Shown here in pieces: positions 8,255-15,268 of a stretch of DNA of 64,000 bases. Below the pieces are notes generated by a model. That model was not told the DNA's origin. It ran no database searches and saw only the letters and a program-made list of their open reading frames with translations. The stretch lies in contig CAYOSH010000006.1 in the NCBI GenBank assembly GCA_964406575.1, forward strand, positions 1 to 64,000, written 5' to 3'. The translations under genes and the position numbers were made by a program. The DNA comes from WTAW01 sp964406575. Lineage in GTDB: Bacteria > Acidobacteriota > Aminicenantia > Aminicenantales > Aminicenantaceae. Position 1 is the stretch's first letter, and every line of letters begins with the position of its first letter.

Positions 8255-8396
8255 TATGTCCTACCGAAATAATGAATAGAAATGAATCAAAGGCTGATTA
8301 TTGCCTTGTTTTATACTCCAAACAGTGAGGAGAAAATCTTCCGCTCTATGTTACTAGCTCGCTATTACCGATGCAAAAGATGTTTTAGGCGCAGTG

Positions 8397-10163
8397 CTAT
8401 TCCATAAGCTTTTGTTTCAGTTGGCGCAGAGGAAGAGCTCCGTAGCTGAGGACTCTGTTGAGGAATTCTTTTTTGGAGTAGGCATCGCCCTTGAGTTTTT
8501 TGTATTCCAGTTCCAGGTCGAGAAACTCTTGAAAACCCACGTAAGTGTAGGTGGATTCGCCCGGATTCAGTATGATCCTTAGCCAGTTCAATTCGGCCTC
8601 TGCCTCAGTGAGGAATGCGCCCCTTGTCATGTAGGCGATCGCTTGTTCTTTGGTCATGCCCGCTTCGTGAATGTTGAAGTCGAGGTTAAAATCAATAACA
8701 GCTTTCAACCGATTCTTCAGCTGGTTGAGGCGTAATCGGAGGTCGTAATGCCCATACCCTGAATACATCAGCATCTCTTCAACAAAAACAGACCAGCCTT
8801 TGAGCAGAGGCATGTTCGGATACATTCTTCGGACTAAAGAGGGATTTTTGCGGGTGAAATAATAGGGGACAAAGGGTCCTGGATAGACGTTTCTACAGGT
8901 GAAAAAAGGAATGAAGAAATTGTTGAACTCTTCAAGAAAAGACTCAGCGGTCTGTTCATCTATGGTTTTGGGAATGGGTGATATATAACAAATATAGTCT
9001 TCGGATGTCTCGTAAATCCCGGGGGGGACAATTTGTGTCCATCTGTCCCCGTGAGATTCGAGCGGCATGGTCTCGATGGTGAAGTCCGTTTCTGGAAGAT
9101 CCAGGAGCTGATGTTCGAGGATAAAGTTTTTAATTTCTTCTTTGGAGGCTTTTATCTTGTCGATCAATTCATCCTTAGAAATGTGATCGCCTTTTATTTT
9201 GTCAAACACGCCTTTGATCGCAATATTTTTGACTTCTTCTTCTCCTCGCTGTGTCGTGAGTTGCTCGAGGTTGATATTGGGATACATGATCCTGTAGAAA
9301 GGAATACAGACAAGAAACATCTCGCGGCGGAGATTGTTGTAATCTGCCCTTGCCCGGGCGACAAGATCGTTGATCGAGATACTGTTCTGGAATGTCCCTC
9401 GAACCAATCTGAGGTGAGCTTCAGCCAGCCGGAAATTTCCTGTTGACTTCGGGAGGAGTTCCGATTGGAGAAATTGCTGATAATTCTCAAGCGCTGGGAT
9501 AACCTTCGCCAGCTCTTCTTGGAGTTTGGCTTTATGGGCATCCGGCGCTTGGTCTATCAGTTGGGGCAGCCCGCTCCTGTAGAACTCCATAATGGCAGCG
9601 AACTGTGTAATGGCTGTTTCCGTATAAAGCTGTGGAGGAGTTTTCAGATTTTCTTTGGCCTGCTTGATGAGTCTTGGTAAGTCTTTGAGTCGTTGCGTTG
9701 CATTTTTGGCTCTTTCATCTGCAGAGGCAAATTCCTTCGTGAGTAAGCTTCGAACACAGTTGTTGATGATGGAATTGTAAAATAGGGGATTGTAGTCCCA
9801 GGGAATTAAGCTTTCGTGTTTGATCAGCTCTCTGTCCAGACCGTCCACCATCATTGCATGGTCGATCTGGAATTCAGGGCTCAGCTTTGTTCTGTCGATT
9901 TTGGCGACCAGATCCTGATTGAGCTGGTCCAGTTCGTCGTGACGCTTCTCGATATTTCCGCTTTTGAGGTCTTCAAGCTTGTCGTCGTACTTGTGGTATC
10001 CCTGAAGAGTTCCCATAGTCGGATAAAATTTCCACATCGCATCGAAATAGCTATCCAGGAATTTTAGGAATTTTTGGTCTTCTTCGTTCTGCTGAGAAAA
10101 ACATATTCCTGATGTCCAGAAGCAGAACACAAGGATGAATAGAGCTGCCGTAAGTTTTTTCAT
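8397..10163 (-). CDS. DUF885 family exported protein with lost zinc motif
   Basis: The 588-residue protein has a clear signal peptide (cleavage near SGICFSQ). The length and C-terminal landmarks match the DUF885 family: KGWSVFVEEMLM at about 455-466 and the closing GALPLRQLKQKL. Members are putative M32/M3-like metallopeptidases that carry HEAxPGHH. At the matching place this protein reads CRNVYPGPFVPYY (about 423-435): YPG is kept but both histidine pairs and the glutamate are gone. It is therefore probably not a zinc peptidase and may be a binding protein or pseudoenzyme. The gene has a strong AGAGGAGG ribosome site and is otherwise intact, so it looks functional rather than decayed. Confidence 0.82.
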   Translation of the reverse strand: MKKLTAALFILVFCFWTSGICFSQQNEEDQKFLKFLDSYFDAMWKFYPTMGTLQGYHKYDDKLEDLKSGNIEKRHDELDQLNQDLVAKIDRTKLSPEFQIDHAMMVDGLDRELIKHESLIPWDYNPLFYNSIINNCVRSLLTKEFASADERAKNATQRLKDLPRLIKQAKENLKTPPQLYTETAITQFAAIMEFYRSGLPQLIDQAPDAHKAKLQEELAKVIPALENYQQFLQSELLPKSTGNFRLAEAHLRLVRGTFQNSISINDLVARARADYNNLRREMFLVCIPFYRIMYPNINLEQLTTQRGEEEVKNIAIKGVFDKIKGDHISKDELIDKIKASKEEIKNFILEHQLLDLPETDFTIETMPLESHGDRWTQIVPPGIYETSEDYICYISPIPKTIDEQTAESFLEEFNNFFIPFFTCRNVYPGPFVPYYFTRKNPSLVRRMYPNMPLLKGWSVFVEEMLMYSGYGHYDLRLRLNQLKNRLKAVIDFNLDFNIHEAGMTKEQAIAYMTRGAFLTEAEAELNWLRIILNPGESTYTYVGFQEFLDLELEYKKLKGDAYSKKEFLNRVLSYGALPLRQLKQKLME

Positions 10164-10284
10164 TTAATCCTCCTCTGACGAAGCCGTTTTTTGTGGAAGT
10201 TATTCATGCCACCCAAGATACGATTTGAAATCCTACCACAAAAGTATAAAAAAAGGCAATAATTAACCTCAATTCTTAATGCTA

Positions 10285-11289
10285 TCACCAACGGATAACA
10301 GCTGAAGCCCAAGTGAAACCAGACCCGAAAGCGGTTAGGACCACAATATCGTTGTCCTTGATCCGTCCTTCCTTCAGGGCCTCATCGAGAGCGATAGGAA
10401 TAGAGGCTGCCGTTGTATTGCCGAAACGGTCGATGTTTCTGATGACTTTTTCGACAGAGATACCCAAATTCCTGGCTACCATCAAGCTAATCCTATCATT
10501 TGCCTGATGGGGGATCAGGTGGTCGACTTCATCGATCGTCAATTGGTTCGCTTCCAAAGCTAATCTGACTGCTTTTGGCATTTTTTCAGAAGCATTCTTG
10601 AATACGAGCTTCCCGTTCATCCGGGGATAATAGCCCTTGTAATCCAGAAAATTGGCAGGAAAAACGGGATTGTCATTGGGGCTTGGTTTTTCCATCCATA
10701 GGTCAGAAACATTCCGGCCATCCGCAAAAAGGTGAGTGGAGAGAATCCCTCGATGATGCTCATCTTTTGAGTTAGGCTCAAGGACAACAGCCCCAGCCCC
10801 ATCCCCGAAAAGGACAGCGATATCCCTCCCTTCATTCGAGAAATCCAGGTTGTGTGATTGGACCTCTGCAGCGACAAGAAGTATTTTTTTATAGGTTTTG
10901 GCCTTGATGTATTGATCGGCAATGCTTAGCCCGTATAGGAAGCCGCTGCACTGATTTCGCACGTCTAAGGCCCCTATATCCGCGAGGTCGAGTTTTTCTT
11001 GAATCATCACGCCGATCCCTGGGAAGTAATGGTCGGGGGAAAGTGTGGCGGCGATGATAAAATCGATTTCACCCTTATCGATTTGCGCGTCCTCGAGCGC
11101 TTTTAAAGCAGCCTTGTAGCCGAGTTCAGAAGCTCCGATCCCAGAATCAGCAAAGTGTCGTTCTTTGATACCGGCTCTCTGTTGGATCCATTCATCCGAT
11201 GTATCTATCATCTTTTCAAGGTCAAAATTGGTGACCACTTTGGGGGGAACGTAATGACCCGTTCCTGTTATTTTTGTTACTGCTTTCAT
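10285..11289 (-). CDS. fabH: Beta-ketoacyl-ACP synthase III
   Basis: The protein is 334 residues from the ATG at 11289; an in-frame TTG at 11307 would add six. The catalytic triad is present: Cys114 in NQCSGFLYGL, His261 in IPHQAN and Asn291 in FGNTTAASIP. KAS III condenses acetyl-CoA or a branched or short acyl-CoA with malonyl-ACP to start fatty-acid synthesis. It stands alone, not in a fab operon, which could mean a specialised starter role. An acetoacetyl-CoA synthase-type or 3-oxoacyl synthase of another pathway is possible but less likely. Confidence 0.9.
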   Translation of the reverse strand: MKAVTKITGTGHYVPPKVVTNFDLEKMIDTSDEWIQQRAGIKERHFADSGIGASELGYKAALKALEDAQIDKGEIDFIIAATLSPDHYFPGIGVMIQEKLDLADIGALDVRNQCSGFLYGLSIADQYIKAKTYKKILLVAAEVQSHNLDFSNEGRDIAVLFGDGAGAVVLEPNSKDEHHRGILSTHLFADGRNVSDLWMEKPSPNDNPVFPANFLDYKGYYPRMNGKLVFKNASEKMPKAVRLALEANQLTIDEVDHLIPHQANDRISLMVARNLGISVEKVIRNIDRFGNTTAASIPIALDEALKEGRIKDNDIVVLTAFGSGFTWASAVIRW

Positions 11290-11508
11290 TTCGGTATCTG
11301 TTTCCAAGATTATAATAATTGATAGATGAGAAAAAATCTAGCCTTCTTATTCCCAAAATAGCAAACCAAAAAAGACAAAAAAGATCAATCTGTAAACACT
11401 TTTTATAAATTTCTGTTCATTTTTTTGTCCGGTCCTTTTTTTCTTTATATCGCACATCAAATTTGAAATGTGACTGCAACCTTAATGACAGGTCAAGTTT
11501 CGTTATTG

Positions 11509-11566
11509 AGTGCCCCAATTGTGAGGTGAAGAAAACCGTGTTTTCGTAATCACCAATTAGGACACT
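11509..11566 (+). repeat. Outer-stem-only copy of multi-hairpin element (copy C)
   Basis: This 58-bp palindrome has arms beginning AGTGCCCCAATTG and ending CAATTAGGACACT, closing on GAAAAC/GTTTTC with only a few bases at the centre. Both arms match the ends of the full element at 35086-35237 on the opposite strand, but the inner ~90 bases with the three hairpins are missing. It lies in the 570-base gap between fabH and the DsbD-like gene, together with the MITE at 11610-11777. Confidence 0.65.
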
Positions 11567-11609
11567 CGAATGTGAGTCATCACGGATTTGGAAGCGCTTA
11601 TAATACGGA

Positions 11610-11777
11610 GGAAGCATCCTTATTTCCGTGATGCTCTTAAGTCAAATGATAATAGCAGGAGTTCGTCACAGTCCATATTCGTCGAAGACCCCGCACCCAC
11701 CACCATCCGATTCATAAGGACAGTGATTCGCTCTTTTTTATGTCTAATGCCCTTATCTCCGAAATTAGGATGCTTAT
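11610..11777. mobile_element. MITE-like element, copy 1 (168 bp)
   Basis: The left end starts GGAAGCATCCTTATTTCCG and the right end is its imperfect inverted copy ending GGATGCTTAT. It is flanked by near-identical 9-mers TAATACGGA (11601-11609) and TAATGCGGA (11778-11786), a 9-bp target duplication with one change. The interior matches the second copy at 46279-46447 closely over its full length. It encodes no transposase; the open frames across it have no recognisable content. Its terminal mismatches suggest it is the older of the two insertions. Confidence 0.85.
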
Positions 11778-11863
11778 TAATGCGGATGAAGATTTGAACA
11801 ATTTTGAAAGTTGCGATATAAATATAAAGTAGTGGATCGTTTGAGATCTCACAGAGGTTTTAG

Positions 11864-12343
11864 ATGAAAAAAAATATTTGTCAGATCATTCTTCCTTTTT
11901 TTGTGTTTGTGCTGGTTTTAACAGGGGGGGATGATCTTCTAAGAGTGAATGCCTCCATTGATCCGATGCGATTACGAAGAGGGGAAGAGGGAAGAGTTGT
12001 TTTGAAGCTTACTGTCAAGACGGGGATCGAAATTAGTGCTCAACCATCCTTTACCATTGAACTTGAGCCATCGGATGAACTTGTTTTTCCCAAAAATTTT
12101 TACTCTGCTTCCGATTTGGCGATCGCCATAAAGGAAGAGAACGGAAAAGAATATCTGGATCTCAAAGGGCCGATTGAAATACCCTTTTCGGTCAATATGG
12201 AAGCCAAACGCGGGAATCATACGATTGGAGGAAAGATCAAATATTTTGCTTGTTCCAAAGACGAAGACTGGTGCCTCAAATACACAACCAAATTCTCCTC
12301 TGCATTTTACACCTCAGTTCGGATCTATCAGAAGAAGAAATAG
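11864..12343 (+). CDS. Exported DsbD-alpha-like protein
   Basis: The 159-residue protein has a signal peptide (about 1-30) and a single beta-rich domain. The pair of cysteines in ACSKDEDWC (about 128-136) sits where the N-terminal domain of DsbD has its redox pair (ACxxxxxC), and the preceding GGKIKYF strand matches that fold. DsbD-alpha passes electrons to periplasmic thiol proteins. Here no transmembrane DsbD/CcdA part or thioredoxin follows. A partner encoded elsewhere, or a non-redox binding role, is inferred. AGAGG lies upstream of the ATG. Confidence 0.6.
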   Translation: MKKNICQIILPFFVFVLVLTGGDDLLRVNASIDPMRLRRGEEGRVVLKLTVKTGIEISAQPSFTIELEPSDELVFPKNFYSASDLAIAIKEENGKEYLDLKGPIEIPFSVNMEAKRGNHTIGGKIKYFACSKDEDWCLKYTTKFSSAFYTSVRIYQKKK

Positions 12344-12549
12344 TCTGTTTCTTCCCATTAGGACAGGCCAATCCTGTCGTGCCCTCTATTCTTGAACATT
12401 TCCATCCCATACCTCCACACTACAGAAGAGAATCTTATTCAGATGATTGCGCTTGCAATCGTTCTGGATTTTAGAGCGACACTTGTGACGGATGACATTA
12501 GCGTTAAAATCGGATGGGGTGTATAGAGCAGATAACCTAGAGGAGGAGT

Positions 12550-13524
12550 CTAGAGCCAGTTGTTCTGTATGTACCAGTCGATCGTCTCATGGATAGCCTC
12601 GTGCAGTGTGTATTGAGGAGTAAAGGAGAGTTTTTCTTTGATCTTTTGTGTATCTGCCACCCAGCCGTCTTGCCTCAATTCTTCAAACTTCTGCCGGTTG
12701 AGGATGCTTGGATCCTTCCGGATTTTGCCCCATATTTCTGCGCCGCATGATACGACATAGGCTATCGGGAGAGGGAATTTCAGTTGGACCAGTTTGATGC
12801 CCATGGCTTCAGCAGCCTCTCTCCCCAATTCTTCCCAGCTGGATGGATTGGGATTGGCGAAATGAAGAATCTCGCCGTTTGCAGTTTCTGCGCGAATACA
12901 CTGGTCCAAGGCTTTGATGAGGTCCTTGATATAGATCAAACTCACAAGCTTTTGTTTGGACCCCACAGAAGGAAGGATGCCTTTCCGGATGAATTTGAAA
13001 TAGGGGATCAGCGCTCTGTCGCGCGGTCCGAACACCACACTGACTCTGCCGATCACGAGCGGGATGTCGTCTGTGTATTTTAATGCTTCGATTTCACCCG
13101 CAAGTTTACTCTTCCCATATGGTGAAACGGGATTGGGGGGAAAGTCTTCCTTGACCGGAGTCCCGTCTGAACAGGGCCCTGAAGCCGCTAAGCTGCTCAA
13201 ATACACAACCTTTTTAGGGGTGATTTTCTGAACCCGGAGGGCATGAAAAAGACTTGCTGTCCCTTGTTGGTTTACTGTATAATAATCAGCTAATTTGTAA
13301 GCTTTTGTCGAGCCTGCAACGTGAAAGATATAATCGATGTCAGGAGGAAGTAAAGGGATATTTAAAAGATCTCCTTCGAGGAGATTGATCTTGAGTCCTT
13401 TTAGCCATTTGAGATTGTTCAAATCCCTGACAAGGGCGTAGATTTTAACGTCTTTATAACTTAAATAATGATCAACAAGATGGCTTCCGATGAAGCCCGT
13501 TCCACCAGTTACAAAAATTTTCAT
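12550..13524 (-). CDS. NAD(P)-dependent epimerase/dehydratase (extended SDR; CerR candidate)
   Basis: The 324-residue extended SDR has the Rossmann motif TGGTGFIGSHL (G7, G10, G13), the active-site strand YLSSLAASGP and the catalytic YGKSK (Tyr-x-x-x-Lys). Such enzymes act on sugar nucleotides, steroids or ketone intermediates. It is divergent from the serine-palmitoyltransferase-like gene 370 bases away. In Caulobacter an enzyme of this superfamily (CerR) reduces the 3-keto group during ceramide synthesis, so that role is a candidate here by context only. A nucleotide-sugar epimerase is the alternative. Confidence 0.82.
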   Translation of the reverse strand: MKIFVTGGTGFIGSHLVDHYLSYKDVKIYALVRDLNNLKWLKGLKINLLEGDLLNIPLLPPDIDYIFHVAGSTKAYKLADYYTVNQQGTASLFHALRVQKITPKKVVYLSSLAASGPCSDGTPVKEDFPPNPVSPYGKSKLAGEIEALKYTDDIPLVIGRVSVVFGPRDRALIPYFKFIRKGILPSVGSKQKLVSLIYIKDLIKALDQCIRAETANGEILHFANPNPSSWEELGREAAEAMGIKLVQLKFPLPIAYVVSCGAEIWGKIRKDPSILNRQKFEELRQDGWVADTQKIKEKLSFTPQYTLHEAIHETIDWYIQNNWL

Positions 13525-13616
13525 GATTTAGATTGTAAAAGAATCGTCCTCCACGGTCAAACGGAGTTCTTGCAGAGCGAGGGAAAAATAAAGTTTTAGA
13601 TGGACATTTCAAATAA

Positions 13617-13867
13617 GCTGGATTATTCCCGAGTCGAGGTTGCTGTGTCTGTGAGGAAGCGACCATGAGGCTGTAGATGCCTCCCGCAAATAGGCTGAAC
13701 TGATTGAGACTTAGAAGATCAGCCTTGGCCGAAGGCTAAGGATTGTCGACATAAAATGAGAAATATGCAATGATAATGTGGTTATGTCCTGCCTGCAAGT
13801 CCGTTTGTAAGGGCACATATGAAAAAAATAGATAGTCGTGTCGGCATGATTTATGAATAATTACAGG
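13617..13867. repeat. Dispersed repeat GGATTATTC...GAATAATT, copy 1
   Basis: It begins GCTGGATTATTCCCGAGTC, continues GAGGTTGCTG, and ends TTATGAATAATTACAGG, the last being an imperfect inverted copy of the start. The same two ends occur at 15082-15260 (first end clearly, second end degenerate) and 62882-63073. It fills most of the 370-base gap between the SDR and the serine-palmitoyltransferase-like gene. A further hairpin AGCCTT/AAGGCT lies inside near 13724-13740. No ORF. Confidence 0.55.
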
Positions 13868-13895
13868 ATGCATATTCCCAAAAAAGGAGCGAATA

Positions 13896-15080
13896 GTGAA
13901 CCTTTTTGAGAAGTGTTACAACTTCACCCGCGCGGAAGAAGCTATGGCTATGGGATTCTATCCCTATTTCACGCCGATTCAGGAAGTCAGAGGAAACAAG
14001 GTTAGAGTTGATGGCAAAGAAATGATCATGGTGGGTTCCAACAATTATCTGGGCTTACTCGATCACCCCAAGGTTATGAAGGCGGCAAAGGAGGCCGTGG
14101 ATAGATACGGCGTGGCTACTTGTGGATCCAGGTTTTTGAACGGGACACTTGATATCCATGTTGAGTTGGAAGAGAGACTGGCCAAATTTATGAACAAAGA
14201 AGCGGCTCTCACGTTTAGCACTGGCTTTCAGACGAATCAAGGTGTCATCTCCACTCTGGTCGGACGGGGAGATGTGGTTATCACAGATAGAATGGTCCAC
14301 GCAAGTATTGTCGATGCTTGCCGCCTCTCTTATGGAGAAGTCCACAAGTTCAAGCATAATGATATGGGCGATTTAGAAAAAGTCCTGAGTTCTCTGGATC
14401 CGAATATAGGAAAAATGATCGTTGTGGATGGTGTTTTCAGCATGGAAGGTGATCTGGCAAACTTGCCGGAGATCACCAAGCTGGCCAAAAAATATGGAAC
14501 GAAGCTGATGGTGGATGATGCACATGGCATCGGCGTCATGGGGAAGCATGGCCGAGGCACTACCGAACACTTTGGTGTGGAAGAGGATGTCGACTTGATC
14601 ATGGGGACATTCAGTAAATCATTCGCTGCTTTGGGAGGTTTTATCGCTGCGGAAAATAAGGTCATATCTTATATCAAACATCATGCACGAGCTCTGATCT
14701 TCAGCGCAAGCATAACTCCCGCATCAGTGGCGACAGTTCTCGCTACTCTTGAGATCATCGAATCTGAACCCGAACGACGGGAAAAGTTGTGGCAAATCAC
14801 ACGCAAGATGATATCTGGATTTCAGGAGATGGGCTATGAGACCGGACCTACAGAAACCCCGATCATTCCTGCCATTATCGGGAATGATGAATTGGCATTT
14901 ATGTTGTGGAAATTGTTGAGAGAAGATGGAATTTTTACGAATCCAGTGATCTACCCAGCTGTCCTTAAGGATCAGAGCCTCATCAGAACGAGCTATTCCG
15001 CCACCCACACAGAGGAAGAGTTGGATTATGTCCTGTCGAGCTTCGAAAAATGCGGCAAGATTTTAGGTATAATAAAATAG
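13896..15080 (+). CDS. Serine palmitoyltransferase-like PLP enzyme (alpha-oxoamine synthase)
   Basis: This 394-residue fold-type I PLP enzyme of the alpha-oxoamine synthase family condenses an amino acid with an acyl-CoA. The PLP lysine is K241 in GTFSKSFAALGG; H135 (ring stacking) and DDAHG (about 207-211) are present. The N-terminal pattern FYPYFTPIQ...GKEMIMVGSNNYLGL and the C-terminal TNPVIYPAVLKDQSLIRTSY resemble bacterial serine palmitoyltransferases more than KBL or BioF. The alternatives, 2-amino-3-ketobutyrate CoA ligase and 8-amino-7-oxononanoate synthase, cannot be excluded. The GTG start has AAAGGAG six bases upstream. Direct copies of a dispersed repeat flank the gene. Confidence 0.82.
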   Translation: MNLFEKCYNFTRAEEAMAMGFYPYFTPIQEVRGNKVRVDGKEMIMVGSNNYLGLLDHPKVMKAAKEAVDRYGVATCGSRFLNGTLDIHVELEERLAKFMNKEAALTFSTGFQTNQGVISTLVGRGDVVITDRMVHASIVDACRLSYGEVHKFKHNDMGDLEKVLSSLDPNIGKMIVVDGVFSMEGDLANLPEITKLAKKYGTKLMVDDAHGIGVMGKHGRGTTEHFGVEEDVDLIMGTFSKSFAALGGFIAAENKVISYIKHHARALIFSASITPASVATVLATLEIIESEPERREKLWQITRKMISGFQEMGYETGPTETPIIPAIIGNDELAFMLWKLLREDGIFTNPVIYPAVLKDQSLIRTSYSATHTEEELDYVLSSFEKCGKILGIIK

Positions 15081-15081
15081 T

Positions 15082-15260
15082 CTGGATTATTCACGAGTTG
15101 AGTGGTCAGTTGGGTGCCACAGCGGCGACTCAGCAGCCCATGAAAAGATATTTGGAACGGTATCGCCCACTCCATGGTTAATAATATCTTGCTTATCATG
15201 CCTGCTTGGAGACATGATCGATCAGATAGCGCCACTTTAAGTAACAAAGTGAATTCAGAA
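15082..15260. repeat. Dispersed repeat GGATTATTC family, copy 2
   Basis: It starts TGGATTATTCACGAGTTGAG four bases after the stop of the serine-palmitoyltransferase-like gene and shares GCCCATGAA further in with the copy at 62882-63073. The far end (GTGAATTCAG near 15250-15260) is a degenerate form of the expected TGAATAATTCAGG. It is in the same orientation as copy 1. It occupies almost the whole gap before the S55 gene. Confidence 0.5.
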
Positions 15261-15268
15261 AGAGTATA

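Noticed and set aside
11588..11797. 69-residue open frame across MITE copy 1
   Set aside because: Same reason as for copy 2; not conserved between copies.
11444..11822. 11-bp inverted repeat TTTATATCGCA/TGCGATATAAA enclosing both repeats in the fabH gap
   Set aside because: Short AT-rich match without further similarity or target duplication; chance is plausible.
13896..15080. Annotation as 8-amino-7-oxononanoate synthase (bioF)
   Set aside because: No biotin genes nearby and the N- and C-terminal motifs resemble serine palmitoyltransferase; kept only as an alternative.
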